Origin: Sunxiuqinia sp963677175
Lineage (GTDB): Bacteria > Bacteroidota > Bacteroidia > Bacteroidales > Prolixibacteraceae
Assembly (NCBI GenBank): GCA_963677175.2
Contig: CAXXES010000006.1
Location: 372,001 to 436,000, forward strand
Direction of reading: 5' to 3'
Length of the DNA stretch: 64,000 nt
Program-made: the position numbers and the translations under genes
Notes under the pieces: generated by a model
The model's database searches: none
The model's input: the letters and a program-made list of their open reading frames with translations, nothing else
What the model was told of the DNA's origin: nothing
Shown here: piece after piece, positions 43,678 through 52,888 of the stretch
Layout: every line of letters begins with the position of its first letter
How positions within the stretch are numbered: the stretch's first letter is position 1

Positions 43678-44013
43678 GCGTTGGGGATAGCAGAAAATCC
43701 GTTGGGGGTGGGAAAAATTGCACATGGGGCGGGTCATTTTCCCCTGTGACGCCGAAACCTAGCCAATGGACGGGTCATTATGCCCGATTATTTCAGAGAT
43801 TTAGCCGATGGACGGGTCCATATTGCCAGTTGGAGCAAAAATATAGCCGATGGACGGATAGTTGGGGCCGATTACGACAAAAATATGGCCGATTGACGGA
43901 TCATTAGGGTCAATTGCGACAAAGATTTCGCCAATGGGCGGGTCAGAGGTGCCAATGGGCACAAAAAATCCCCCGGGGGAGGGTCATACCTGCCCGGGGG
44001 CTACTAAAATTAA
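43678..44013. repeat. 42-bp tandem repeat built of two 21-bp halves
   Basis: Degenerate units begin at 43678, 43720, 43762, 43804, 43846, 43888, 43930 and 43972, an exact period of 42. Within each unit a 21-bp half (GCCGATGGACGGG type) is followed by a second, more divergent half (GCCGATTACGACAAAAATAT type). The field lies between two converging genes. Frames through it give only 14-residue repeats. The GC/G-rich composition differs from the 3781-4027 array, but the 21-bp base period is the same. Confidence 0.88.
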
Positions 44014-44205
44014 GGGTTTTGAATATTCTCGTCATGATAACGATAGGCAAACGCGAAGTGTTTCCAAAACCTTTGGGCGTTTCATAGTGGCTTTTAAATC
44101 GCAGTTCGGAAACCGCGACACCCAATGACTAAGAACGCTGGCCGGTTTCCTTCCCTGAAATATCCGATCCTTTATACACAAATCCAAAGGTTGGGGCCGT
44201 ACCGT

Positions 44206-45543
44206 TCAACCTAGGTGTTTCCATTCCTTTGAAATAAAATAAATAACAATCAAAGCCGAGCAGGTATCGGCAATAGGCATGGAAATCCAAATTCCTTTCA
44301 ATTCCAAAAAATCAGGAAGAATATACAAGAGTGGAATCAAGACAATGACCTGCCTCAGCAAGGTTAAAAGGGTGGCAATTTTCGCCTTTCCAACCGACTG
44401 GTAAAAATTACCCGCCACCACCTGAAAGCCGACCAATGGCAGAGCCAGCATGGCCAGTCGTAAGCCTTGCTTTCCGATAGCCAACAGTTCAGGATCAGAC
44501 GAATTGAACAGCCCAACTATCGCTTCGGGAAAAGCCTGAACCAGTATAAAGGCAACCGCCGATATAACAGTAGCCGAAATCATAGCCAGCCGCAAGGTTT
44601 CTTTTACCCGGCTGGTGGCATTGGCTCCATAGTTAAAGCCAATAATGGGCTGAGTTGCCATGTTGATCGCCACAATCGACATCACAATCAGGGTGATGAC
44701 CGAATTGATAATCCCCATGGCTCCAACTGCCAAATCGCCACCAAACCGGATCAGCTTGGTGTTGATCAGCGCCTGTACTGCTGAGTTGGCGGTCTGCATA
44801 AAGAACGGCGCCATTCCAATCGCTAAAATTTCGTTCACAATGGGAAGTTCCAGCCGAAAGTATTTGGGCCGTAGTTTAATAATGGACCGGCTGCTGCAGA
44901 AATGCAAAAGCACCCAAACCGATAGCGCAACCATGGATATTACGGTGGCATAAGCAGCGCCTTTCACGCCCAAATCAAAAACAAAAATAAAAAGGGGATC
45001 AAGGATAATGTTCAGACCGGCACTCAGAATCATAGAATACATGGCTATCCGGGCGTTCCCTTCGCTTCTGATTACATTGTTTAGCGAGAAGCCCACCACC
45101 TGAAAAATCGTTCCGAACAAAATAATATTCAGATAATCGTTGGCATACTCAATCGTTTCGGATGTGGCTCCAAACATTTCCAGCATGGGCATTTTAATCG
45201 TGAAGCCAATCAGTGTAATCAGGCCCGAAGCCAGGATCATCAACAAAAAGCTGTTCCCCAACACGCGTTCGGCCTTATCCATGTCGCGGCGCCCCATGTT
45301 GATCGATACCAGCACCCCAGCGCCAATGCCAATCAGCATGCCAAACGCCATCACAATCAGCATGACCGGAAAAATAACCGATACCGCACTCAGCGCCACG
45401 GCACTTACCCCCTGACCGATAAAAATCCGGTCAACAATGTTATATAAGGCATTCACAAACACCCCGATGAAGGCAGGTATAAAATATTTTAGCATCAGAC
45501 GCGGAATACTTCCCTCGGCCAACTCTTTGGTTTTATCCATCAA
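44206..45543 (-). CDS. MATE-family efflux transporter
   Basis: This 445-residue membrane protein has 12 helices. The start KELAEGSIPRLMLKYFIPAF and the two pseudo-repeats (GQGVSAVALSAVSVIFPVML, and GGDLAVGAMGIINSVITLIV with TQPIIGFNYGANATSRVKET) are typical of the MATE group. It would export drugs or metabolites using sodium or protons. The substrate cannot be assigned. It converges with the 42-bp repeat field and is divergent from the HEAT-like gene. Confidence 0.93.
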   Translation of the reverse strand: MMDKTKELAEGSIPRLMLKYFIPAFIGVFVNALYNIVDRIFIGQGVSAVALSAVSVIFPVMLIVMAFGMLIGIGAGVLVSINMGRRDMDKAERVLGNSFLLMILASGLITLIGFTIKMPMLEMFGATSETIEYANDYLNIILFGTIFQVVGFSLNNVIRSEGNARIAMYSMILSAGLNIILDPLFIFVFDLGVKGAAYATVISMVALSVWVLLHFCSSRSIIKLRPKYFRLELPIVNEILAIGMAPFFMQTANSAVQALINTKLIRFGGDLAVGAMGIINSVITLIVMSIVAINMATQPIIGFNYGANATSRVKETLRLAMISATVISAVAFILVQAFPEAIVGLFNSSDPELLAIGKQGLRLAMLALPLVGFQVVAGNFYQSVGKAKIATLLTLLRQVIVLIPLLYILPDFLELKGIWISMPIADTCSALIVIYFISKEWKHLG

Positions 45544-45648
45544 AAAAAATTGTCTGCAAATGTACTTATTCGATTTAACAAATCGGGTATACCCTCGTTC
45601 CCTTTATTCTTTTGGAAATATTAAATTTGCAGTTTAAAGGAAACACTC

Positions 45649-46197
45649 ATGACGATAGAGAAAACGAAAAAGATCAGCACACACACTGTTGAACGTTTAA
45701 ATTCGACCGATGTCGACACAGCCGTTCAGGCCATTGTCGAACTCAAAGAAAAGGGAAACGTCCATTACATTCCGGTTTTGGTTGAGTTGCTATACACCTC
45801 CGGCAGTTCCGAGGTCAAATCGCAAGTCCGCATGCTTCTGGCTGAAATTAAGCAAAGCGATGCCATTCCCTTGTTTATTCAAGCCATTGAGAATAAAAAA
45901 TATGCCAACGAATTGCAAACACTGGTTTCGGCTTGCTGGGAAAATGGACTGGATTACAGCACACACCTTTCCTTGTTTATCGACCTGGTGATTGAGCAGG
46001 AATTACTGGTAGCCTTCGAAGCCTACACGGTGATTACCAACATGTCAGGACGAATTTCGAAAGAAATCGTTGAGAAGGAAAGCCGTAAATTGAAGGACGC
46101 CATGCTGCAGTCCAATGATCAGAAGAAAGAACTGATGCACGATTTATTGCACTTTCTTCCTGCTTTTGAACGGGGAATTGAGCCCCAGGCATACTAA
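45649..46197 (+). CDS. HEAT-repeat-like helical protein
   Basis: This 182-residue all-helical protein without a signal peptide has alternating helix pairs reminiscent of HEAT repeats (DVDTAVQAIVELKEKGNVHY then IPVLVELLYTSGSSEVKSQV, then LLAEIKQSDAIPLFIQAIEN). It resembles a conserved small Bacteroidota protein of unknown role. A TAAATTTG -7-like box lies at 45622-45629, 20 bases upstream of the ATG. Confidence 0.75.
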   Translation: MTIEKTKKISTHTVERLNSTDVDTAVQAIVELKEKGNVHYIPVLVELLYTSGSSEVKSQVRMLLAEIKQSDAIPLFIQAIENKKYANELQTLVSACWENGLDYSTHLSLFIDLVIEQELLVAFEAYTVITNMSGRISKEIVEKESRKLKDAMLQSNDQKKELMHDLLHFLPAFERGIEPQAY

Positions 46198-46346
46198 GCG
46201 AACCTGCAATACGTTAGTTGGTAGCAGGCTCAATTGCGGTCTTGCCAGGTTCTTTTCAAATCCAAAGATGGTTTCCTTAGGTTGAAGATGAATGACGATC
46301 AATAAAATGCAAACCTCAAAAACGAAATCCAGTGACTCGATCCGGA

Positions 46347-47294
46347 ATGATCTTAGTCCTTCTCTCGTTCACAGCCCTCCTTCAACCAGGTAAGGCTCAG
46401 GAGTTTATTGACATTCAGCGCTACACCACACCCATTTTGCTTAATCCTTCGTTTGTTGGGGCAACCCGGGGAGACCGCTTGATGGTGGCTCTGCAAAGTA
46501 GCCGTCGCCAAGATACGCAAGCCTTATTCAATATGGCCAGTCACGACTTTTTTATAAAGAAGAAGTCGCTTGGGGTAGGTCTGCTGGGCGGAATTCGAAT
46601 GGACTATACCCAGCAGGTGTTTGCCCCCTTTGCCGAAGCTTCCATCGCCAAATATTTTCCACAGGCAAACCGTCAGTACCTGGTTCCATCCATTACCCTG
46701 GGTTTTCATCAACCCATGCAAGAGTTGAGCGTATTTATCTCTGAGCGAATCCGAAAATCGGGGAGTTTGTCTGCATTGGGCGATTTCTTCCGAACCACCG
46801 AGCTGGTTGCCGGAGCAGGCATGCTGTGGTCTGATTACCATGGGTCGGTTGGCATTTCGGGCAAAGCCAGGTGGTCGTACACCAAAAATAGAAATACCAA
46901 CGAGTTCGATACCTACGTCTATTACCTGCTGCTTCATGCAGAAAAGATTTTTACCTGGCGCCAGCGGGGCCTGTTGTCACGAAGCTACCTGATTCGTCCC
47001 CGCGCGGTGCTGCATTATGGCAATAAATTCGTGCAATTATTTACCGAGATCACTGTTCAGCGCAAACAGTTTGAAGCAGGCCTCGGATTTCTTCCAAATT
47101 TCGATACCGGAAACAGCCAACTATCTCTCAATCTGGGTTACGATTTCAAAGTTCTGAAAGTGAATTACCTGGGAGCAATTTTAAACCGAAAGGGCCAATT
47201 CAGCCATCCCATGCACAGCCTGAGCATCTCTGTCATTTTCCCTGAGCTAACACGCTATGGCAAGGCTGTTCCGGCACTGATCCGCAACCTGTAA
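46347..47294 (+). CDS. PorP/SprF-family outer-membrane protein
   Basis: This 315-residue beta-barrel protein has a signal peptide (MILVLLSFTALLQPGKAQ) and the PorP/SprF opening EFIDIQRYTTPILLNPSFVG, followed by RGDRLMVALQSSRRQ and GVGLLGGIRMDYTQ. The family acts in type IX secretion and gliding, often paired with a large gliding-motility cargo protein. No such cargo gene is adjacent. The frame also opens with GTG at 46332, but the ATG at 46347 gives a better signal. Confidence 0.85.
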   Translation: MILVLLSFTALLQPGKAQEFIDIQRYTTPILLNPSFVGATRGDRLMVALQSSRRQDTQALFNMASHDFFIKKKSLGVGLLGGIRMDYTQQVFAPFAEASIAKYFPQANRQYLVPSITLGFHQPMQELSVFISERIRKSGSLSALGDFFRTTELVAGAGMLWSDYHGSVGISGKARWSYTKNRNTNEFDTYVYYLLLHAEKIFTWRQRGLLSRSYLIRPRAVLHYGNKFVQLFTEITVQRKQFEAGLGFLPNFDTGNSQLSLNLGYDFKVLKVNYLGAILNRKGQFSHPMHSLSISVIFPELTRYGKAVPALIRNL

Positions 47295-47539
47295 ATCCCA
47301 CTCAACTCCTGTTTTGCAACACGAACAGGCTTTCAATCTGCGCGTTTCAAACTTAACAATCGTTGTAAAGACTGGCTGGACTTGTGGCTTGGTGCGAAAA
47401 GATTTTGTTTAGCTTGCATCCGTTCAAAATCACTACATTTGAAATTCGAAAATCGAAACGGCAAATGCAGACCGATGGAGAAATAAATACTGAAGGTAGC
47501 CAGCAAATTGAAGAAAAGCTGAAAATTAAAATAAAAGCA

Positions 47540-47958
47540 ATGGATAATCAGGGCATACGATGGCAACAACGTTTTAGCAACTATAAAAAAGCTTTGAGCC
47601 AACTCGAAAAAGCAGTAGACCTTGCCCGGGAAAGGGATCTGTCTGATATCGAACAGCAGGGATTACTTAAAGCCTTTGAATTCACACATGAATTGGCATG
47701 GAATGTCATTAAATACTTTTTTGAATACCAGGGAAATGTTTCCATTAAAGGTTCCAGAATGCCATACGGGAGGCTTTTGCAAACGGCTTAATCGAAGATG
47801 GCGATGTTTGGATGGATACGATAAAAAGCAGGGTACAGACCGTTCATGCGTACGATGAAAGTACAGCCAGGGAAATAGCCACCAAGGTTATCAATGACTA
47901 TTTTCCCGCTTTTGTCGATTTCAAAGACAAAATGGGAAGTTTACTTGAGCAAAATTAG
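47540..47958 (+). pseudogene. HI0074/HepT-type substrate-binding protein, frameshifted
   Basis: The frame starts MDNQGIRWQQRFSNYKKALS and proceeds to FEYQGNVSIKGSR near 47759, where a single missing base shifts it to an early stop at about 47791. In the next frame the protein continues normally (AIREAFANGLIEDGDVWMDT through FPAFVDFKDKMGSLLEQN) to the stop at 47958. The whole reads as the nucleotidyltransferase-substrate-binding family that pairs with MNT proteins as HepT-MntA toxin-antitoxin. With the decayed partner next to it, this is a dead module. Confidence 0.8.
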
Positions 47959-47960
47959 AG

Positions 47961-48268
47961 ATGAAATACGGATTAAAAGAACAGGACATTCAAACCGTGT
48001 TTGAGCAATACCCAGCCGTTGATCGGGCTATTCTGTATGGTTCACGGGCAAAGGGTAATTACAGAAAAGCTCCAATATCAATCTGACATTGTTAGGCACC
48101 AGTTTAGATTTAAATACTTTGCTGAAGATTGAAAATCAGCTAGACGACCTGCTCCTGCCCTACAAAATTGACCTTTCCGTTTTCCATAAAATTGAAAATC
48201 CCGATTTAATTGATCATATCAACCGCGTTGGAATAACTTTCTACCCTAAAAAGGAACCTGAAACTTGA
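47961..48268 (+). pseudogene. MNT-type nucleotidyltransferase, frameshifted and active site lost
   Basis: It starts MKYGLKEQDIQTVFEQYPAV three bases after the HepT-like pseudogene and reaches AILYGSRAKGNYR. A one-base change in the frame then gives an early stop. Restoring the frame gives SSNINLTLLGTSLDLNTLLK and a normal MNT ending (LIDHINRVGITFYPKK). The catalytic pattern GSRAKG-(S)DxDL has become SNINL, with both catalytic aspartates replaced by asparagine, so it would be inactive even without the frameshift. Confidence 0.78.
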
Positions 48269-48281
48269 AACTGCCAGCCCG

Positions 48282-48935
48282 CTACTCTGCTTTTTTGTAG
48301 CTAATAGCCATGCCTGCGCCCCGGTCGTCGAGTGTCGTTTTATAGTTAGGCAGTTGGCTGACGTACTCATAAAAGTTGTAATTGTTGTGCCTGCTGACAT
48401 TGTGGGTAACAAAACAGGCCCCCACCTCAAGCTTTGGATCCAAGTCCTTAAAGTAATTGATGTACCAGCTTTTGTCGGCATCGCTAAAAACAAAGTCGAA
48501 CGGGCTTTCCAAAGCCGGAACCAGTTCATGCGCATCAGCAAGCCGCACATCGACGTAATCCAATACACCTGCTTTTTTAAAGTTCGCCAGCGCTTCGAGA
48601 TACCTTCGTTTATTGATCTCAATGGTGATCAACTTCCCTCCTGTTTTGCTTAGCGCCCAGGCAATCCATATACCCGAATGGCCGGTTGATGTACCAATTT
48701 CAACGGCACGCGTGTAGTTGTTCTCGATAATAATATCATACAGAAGCTGGCCGTCCGATACCGGCACATTCATGTCGCGCCAGTTATTTTTACTACTTTC
48801 CAGAAAATCCTTTACCTGCTGATCCAAATCCTCCTGCTTACCGTTTCCCTGCGAACAGGCCGGCAGGCCTCCACATACAAACAACAAAAAGAAGCCGAAG
48901 GAAACCAAGGATAAAGCACATCTGAAGTTTTTCAT
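48282..48935 (-). CDS. Lipoprotein O-methyltransferase family 3
   Basis: This 217-residue protein has a lipoprotein signal (MKNFRCALSLVSFGFFLLFV, then CGGLPAC), which is unusual for this SAM-dependent family. The catalytic domain shows ISDGQ-like VPVSDGQLLYDIIIENNYTR, the SAM loop AVEIGTSTGHSGIW, DVRLADAHELVPAL and FVFSDADKSWYINYF (metal-binding Asp residues). COMT-like enzymes methylate catechols in the cytoplasm. An exported copy lacks an obvious supply of SAM, so its role is unclear. Start chosen at ATG 48935. Confidence 0.82.
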   Translation of the reverse strand: MKNFRCALSLVSFGFFLLFVCGGLPACSQGNGKQEDLDQQVKDFLESSKNNWRDMNVPVSDGQLLYDIIIENNYTRAVEIGTSTGHSGIWIAWALSKTGGKLITIEINKRRYLEALANFKKAGVLDYVDVRLADAHELVPALESPFDFVFSDADKSWYINYFKDLDPKLEVGACFVTHNVSRHNNYNFYEYVSQLPNYKTTLDDRGAGMAISYKKAE

Positions 48936-49047
48936 AACTTTCTGCATTTCGGGGAATAATATTACAAAATACTTGAATGATTAACAAGCTGATATTCTTG
49001 TTTCTTTAAAAGTGAATAAAGTATTGTGATTCTCAATCAGCAATAAA

Positions 49048-49083
49048 AAAGCCGGAATCATTACACTGAACAATTCCGGCTTT
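49048..49083 (-). terminator. Terminator of the uronate TRAP operon
   Basis: AAAGCCGGAAT (49048-49058) pairs perfectly with ATTCCGGCTTT (49073-49083), an 11-bp stem with a T-run on the minus strand. It lies 20 bases past the dctM stop. Confidence 0.85.
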
Positions 49084-49103
49084 CATATTGGCTATTCATC
49101 CAA

Positions 49104-50567
49104 TCAAAATCCAAATTTTGCGGGTAACCACAAGCTAAGCTGTGGCAAATAAGTAACCAGCAACAACACCACCACCATGGCCAAAAACATGGGGATAAGC
49201 GGCTTGATCACCTTGTCGATGCTTAAGCCTGCAACACTGCAACCAATAAAGAGTACAGATCCAACCGGCGGAGTACAAAGTCCCACACTTAAGTTGAGCA
49301 CCATAATGATTCCGAAGTGAATGGGGTCAACGCCCATTGCTGTGACAATCGGCAGGAAAATAGGCGTGAAAATCAATACCGCCGGAGTCATGTCCATAAA
49401 CACGCCCACAAAAAGCAGAATCAGGTTAATCAATAGCAAGATGATAAATGGATTACTGGATACAGACAAGAGCCCCTCGCTAACATTTTGCGGGATATTT
49501 TCATAAGCCATAATCCACGACAGCCCCAAACAAGTGGCAACCAGCAACAATACAATACCGGTAGTCTTTACCGAACGTAGAATAATCAATGGCAAATCAC
49601 TAAAAGAAACCTGCCGATAGATAAACGCCAGAATTACGGAATATAAAACGGCAATAGCCGAGGCCTCGGTTGCCGTAAAATAGCCAGCCACAATACCCCC
49701 AATCACAATGATCAACATCAGCAAGCTGGGAATAGCATCCAAAAGTTTCTTCGATCCTTCCAATGCTTTCGCTTTATTGTTTTTGGTCTTTATAAAAGCA
49801 AAAACTGCAAAGGCGATTAAGAACAGGATGAATAAGGTTCGATTCACCATTGGGTTAAACGTTGCGCGGGCCATTGAAACTCCTTGAAACGCCAAGACCA
49901 GTGCAGTACCAATCAGTGCAGCAATACCCAAAGCTTTTACGGCTGCTTTGGTCCCTTTGCGCTTATAAATAAGCATGGTGACCGCAGTAATAATAATTCC
50001 GAGCCCGGTAAGAATGCCGGGGACATAACCAGCCAGGAACAGCGCGGTAATGGACACGCCACCGCTGGCCAAAGAGTATACAATCAGAATGTTGCTGGGA
50101 GGAATGGATAAGCCGGTGGTTGCCGACGTAATATTCACCGCCGCACTGAAGTTGTCGGCATAGCCTTCCTTTTTCATTTCGGGCCCCATGATACTGCCGA
50201 TGGCCGATGCCGATGCCGCCGCCGAACCAGAAATCGCTCCAAAAAGCATATTCGCCAGCACATTGACGATGGCTACTCCACCGGGGATTCCGCCAACCAG
50301 TACGCGGGCAAAGTCAATCAGCCGGATGGCAATTCCACCGCTATTCATGATGTTTCCCGCTAAAATAAAGAAAGGAATGGCCAGCAAGGCAAAGCTATCG
50401 AGACCGGTAGCCATTCGCTGCGAGAAGGTCGTCAGGGCCGGGATCATATCAATACTGACCAGCATGGTCAAAATTCCGGAAATTCCAATGCTGAATGCAA
50501 TGGGTACACCAATGACCAGCAAAACAATAAAACTGAAAATGAGCACAAATATTTCAAGAAATTCCAT
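49104..50567 (-). CDS. dctM: TRAP transporter large permease
   Basis: This 487-residue membrane protein (about 12 helices) is the DctM subunit. It begins MEFLEIFVLIFSFIVLLVIG (the frame opens earlier at 50621 but inside dctQ). GIPGGVAIVNVLANMLFGAI, SGSAAASASAIGSIMGPEM and the C-terminal FGIIMVLNLSVGLCTPPVGS are family motifs. It contains an extra helical insertion around residues 210-300. With DctQ and DctP it takes up an acidic sugar using a sodium gradient. Uronate is inferred from the surrounding genes. Confidence 0.95.
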   Translation of the reverse strand: MEFLEIFVLIFSFIVLLVIGVPIAFSIGISGILTMLVSIDMIPALTTFSQRMATGLDSFALLAIPFFILAGNIMNSGGIAIRLIDFARVLVGGIPGGVAIVNVLANMLFGAISGSAAASASAIGSIMGPEMKKEGYADNFSAAVNITSATTGLSIPPSNILIVYSLASGGVSITALFLAGYVPGILTGLGIIITAVTMLIYKRKGTKAAVKALGIAALIGTALVLAFQGVSMARATFNPMVNRTLFILFLIAFAVFAFIKTKNNKAKALEGSKKLLDAIPSLLMLIIVIGGIVAGYFTATEASAIAVLYSVILAFIYRQVSFSDLPLIILRSVKTTGIVLLLVATCLGLSWIMAYENIPQNVSEGLLSVSSNPFIILLLINLILLFVGVFMDMTPAVLIFTPIFLPIVTAMGVDPIHFGIIMVLNLSVGLCTPPVGSVLFIGCSVAGLSIDKVIKPLIPMFLAMVVVLLLVTYLPQLSLWLPAKFGF

Positions 50568-50571
50568 AAGC

Positions 50572-51051
50572 TTATTTTTTCCGGTTTTCTTTAACCATGT
50601 TGTACATATTATCCATATCAAAATAAGCGATCAAAACACCGCTCAACGGCAACACCAGGTAAACAATTCCCAAAGGCATACCCAACGCAGCCGACTTAAC
50701 CGACAAATAGAAGCGGGTATAAGCCAGCCACGAGCCACCAATAATCATCACCGTAATGGCAAAGACAATAATGATGGCACTGATGATCATCTCAAGTTTG
50801 AATTTTCGTTGGGGCGAACTTTTTTGAATAAGCAGATCGATCGCCAGGTGTTCGCGCTTGCCGGCAACATAGGCCGCACCAAGTAAACCCACCCAGATCA
50901 GTAAAAAGCCTGCTAATTCGTCAGTAAAACTGCTGGGCGAATTCATGATGTAACGGCTAATAACCTGCCATAGCACGTCAATAACCAGGATGCTCATCAA
51001 AAAGACCAGGATCCACTCCAGTGATTTGTCTATAAAATTTCGTACAGTCAT
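50572..51051 (-). CDS. dctQ: TRAP transporter small permease
   Basis: This 159-residue protein has four membrane helices (VFLMSILVIDVLWQVISRYI, FLLIWVGLLGAAYVAGKREH, IISAIIIVFAITVMIIGGSW and a last one). The family WVGLLGA and KREHL motifs are seen. It is encoded immediately between dctP and dctM, 4 and 12 bases apart, as usual for TRAP operons. Confidence 0.93.
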   Translation of the reverse strand: MTVRNFIDKSLEWILVFLMSILVIDVLWQVISRYIMNSPSSFTDELAGFLLIWVGLLGAAYVAGKREHLAIDLLIQKSSPQRKFKLEMIISAIIIVFAITVMIIGGSWLAYTRFYLSVKSAALGMPLGIVYLVLPLSGVLIAYFDMDNMYNMVKENRKK

Positions 51052-51063
51052 GTTATTTTGATT

Positions 51064-52053
51064 TTATTCAACAGCTTGTATTCGTTTAATGTAGGAATAA
51101 ATGACTGGTTTGTCTTTGTAACTTTCCAGCAAGGGTTGCACCTTTTCAATGAATGGGGCTTTGTCAGGATAGTTGATTTGAACACCCGCTTTTTGGACTT
51201 CTTCCAGCGATTCAATTTCTGATTCGGCCCACAGTTTACGTTGCAACACAGCCGACTCATCTGCGGCCTGCTGAATCCACTCCTTCTCCTGCTCGCTCAA
51301 TTTATCCCAAATAATTTGGCTGAACACCAACACATCGGGAATGGTGGTATGCTCATCCAGCGAGTAAAATTTACAAACTTCGTAATGCCGGGAAGTATAA
51401 AGACTGGGCGGATTGTTTTCGGCGCCGTCAACCACGCCACTTTGCAAGGCCGTGTACAATTCGCCCCACGAAATTGGTGTTGGCGAACCACCCAACGCTT
51501 TGGTCATTTCAACAGCGGTAATGCTGCGCATCACTCGGATTTTCAATCCTGCCAAATCATCCGGATGGGTGATCGGTTTCGACTTGGTATAAAAGCTGCG
51601 CGAACCGGCATCGTAGTAAGTCAAGCCACGAATCCATTTATTTTCGGTGCTCAACAGGAGATCCTGTCCAATTTCACCATCCATAATCTTAAACGCATGT
51701 TCCTTTGACTTGAAGATGTAAGGAAGGCCGAAAACTTTGTAGGCATCGGTAAAACTTTCCATCACGGCAGCCGACACTTTGGTGATGGCCAGGCTACCGA
51801 TTTGAAGCAACTCGACACATTGCTGCTCCGATCCCAACTGCTCGGCCGGGTAAATATCGATGATCAGCTTTCCTTCAGAAAGCTCAGCGGTACGTTCGGC
51901 CATAAACTCCATGGCGTGATGTACCGGATGGTCTACTGGTAATCCATGTGCCAGCTTCAGTTCTCTTTTGTCCTTTAGCGGACCCACACAAGAGAACGTG
52001 GCAAGCAAAAGAATCCCACCTAAAGATTTCATAAGTTTAGTGTTATAAGCCAT
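51064..52053 (-). CDS. dctP: TRAP transporter substrate-binding lipoprotein
   Basis: This 329-residue DctP protein has a lipoprotein signal ending LLLATFSC. Conserved motifs are LAHGLPVDHPVHHAMEFMAE, LEQCVELLQIGSLAITKVSA-like segments and the substrate arginine/phenylalanine region LKIRVMRSITAVEMTKALGG, PTPISWGELYTALQSGVVDG. The anchored form is common in Bacteroidota. Lying with eda and kdgK, it probably binds glucuronate or galacturonate. An in-frame ATG at 52032 would give a shorter signal. Confidence 0.93.
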   Translation of the reverse strand: MAYNTKLMKSLGGILLLATFSCVGPLKDKRELKLAHGLPVDHPVHHAMEFMAERTAELSEGKLIIDIYPAEQLGSEQQCVELLQIGSLAITKVSAAVMESFTDAYKVFGLPYIFKSKEHAFKIMDGEIGQDLLLSTENKWIRGLTYYDAGSRSFYTKSKPITHPDDLAGLKIRVMRSITAVEMTKALGGSPTPISWGELYTALQSGVVDGAENNPPSLYTSRHYEVCKFYSLDEHTTIPDVLVFSQIIWDKLSEQEKEWIQQAADESAVLQRKLWAESEIESLEEVQKAGVQINYPDKAPFIEKVQPLLESYKDKPVIYSYIKRIQAVE

Positions 52054-52067
52054 TTGATTGTCGTTGG

Positions 52068-52739
52068 TTACTTTTTGTATTTCTCAATGATGTTCAGGGC
52101 TTCCTGACATTTTTTCGTAATGTAATCAAAATTGCCTTGTTCCAAAACTTCTTTCGGAAACAACTGAGAGCCCATTCCCACACAATGAACTCCGGCTTTA
52201 AACCACTGGCTTAAGTTTGCCTCATCGGGCGAAACACCACCTGTGGGCATAATGCTGGCATAGGGCATCGGCCCCATCACACCTTTTACGAAATCGGGGC
52301 CGCCAACCGATGAACCCGGGAAAATTTTAACCACTTCACAACCCAATTCGTGTGCGCGGCCAATTTCGGTCACCGAGCCGCAACCCGGGCTCCAAGCAAT
52401 CTTCCGTTTATTGCAAACCTTAGCCATTCCTTCATCAATTAAAGGCGAAACAATGAAGTTTGCACCAATCGAAATGTACAAAGCGGTCGTTGCCCCATCA
52501 ACAATAGAGCCCACACCCATAATCATTTCCGGACATTCCTTAGCCGTCCATTTGGTCAGTTCACCAAAAACCTCAGCAGCAAAATCGCCACGGTTGGTGA
52601 ACTCAAAAACACGTACCCCTCCGGCATAACATGCTTTTACAACCTGTTTGCACAATTCTACGTCAGCATGATAAAAAACCGGAACCAGTCCAGTCTTCTT
52701 CATGGTTTGTGCTACTTCTATTCTTGTAAATCGAGCCAT
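52068..52739 (-). CDS. eda: KDPG/KHG aldolase
   Basis: This 223-residue class I aldolase splits 2-keto-3-deoxy-6-phosphogluconate into pyruvate and glyceraldehyde 3-phosphate. VFYHADVELCKQVVKACYAG is the opening helix region, and GVGSIVDGATTALYISIGANFIVSP contains the family core. CKP is replaced by KRKIAWSPGCGSVTEIGRAH (Schiff-base region). VKIFPGSSVGGPDFVKGVMG and MPTGGVSPDE complete the barrel. It is the last pathway enzyme needed after KdgK and sits between transporter and kinase genes. Confidence 0.94.
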   Translation of the reverse strand: MARFTRIEVAQTMKKTGLVPVFYHADVELCKQVVKACYAGGVRVFEFTNRGDFAAEVFGELTKWTAKECPEMIMGVGSIVDGATTALYISIGANFIVSPLIDEGMAKVCNKRKIAWSPGCGSVTEIGRAHELGCEVVKIFPGSSVGGPDFVKGVMGPMPYASIMPTGGVSPDEANLSQWFKAGVHCVGMGSQLFPKEVLEQGNFDYITKKCQEALNIIEKYKK

Positions 52740-52756
52740 CTTTAATCAAATTTTAA

Positions 52757-52799
52757 AGCCTCTCCCCCGCCCTCTCCAAAGGAGAGGGAGCTAGGGCAG
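52757..52799. repeat. GC-rich palindromic repeat 1 (uronate locus)
   Basis: Contains CCCTCTCC-AAA-GGAGAGGG at 52770-52788, flanked by AGCC and CTAGGGCAG. It is one of six related short palindromes between 52.7 and 61.8 kb. It lies in the eda-kdgK gap and could form a strong RNA hairpin. Confidence 0.72.
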
Positions 52800-52855
52800 T
52801 GCATCTATAATAATATGTTTTTAAAATTACTATTTTTTTGCCAATTGCTCTCTTA

Positions 52856-52886
52856 CCCTACCCCCTCGGGGGAGTTGGAGGGGGCT
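52856..52886. repeat. GC-rich palindromic repeat 2 (uronate locus)
   Basis: CCCTACCCCCTCGGGGGAGT followed by TGGAGGGGGCT, overlapping the kdgK-eda gap. Same family as the copies at 52757, 59042, 59135, 61640 and 61732. Confidence 0.7.
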
Positions 52887-52888
52887 CT

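Noticed and set aside
43656..44128. Two frames through the 42-bp repeats
   Set aside because: Frames are produced by the repeat period (14 codons) and lack a start context.
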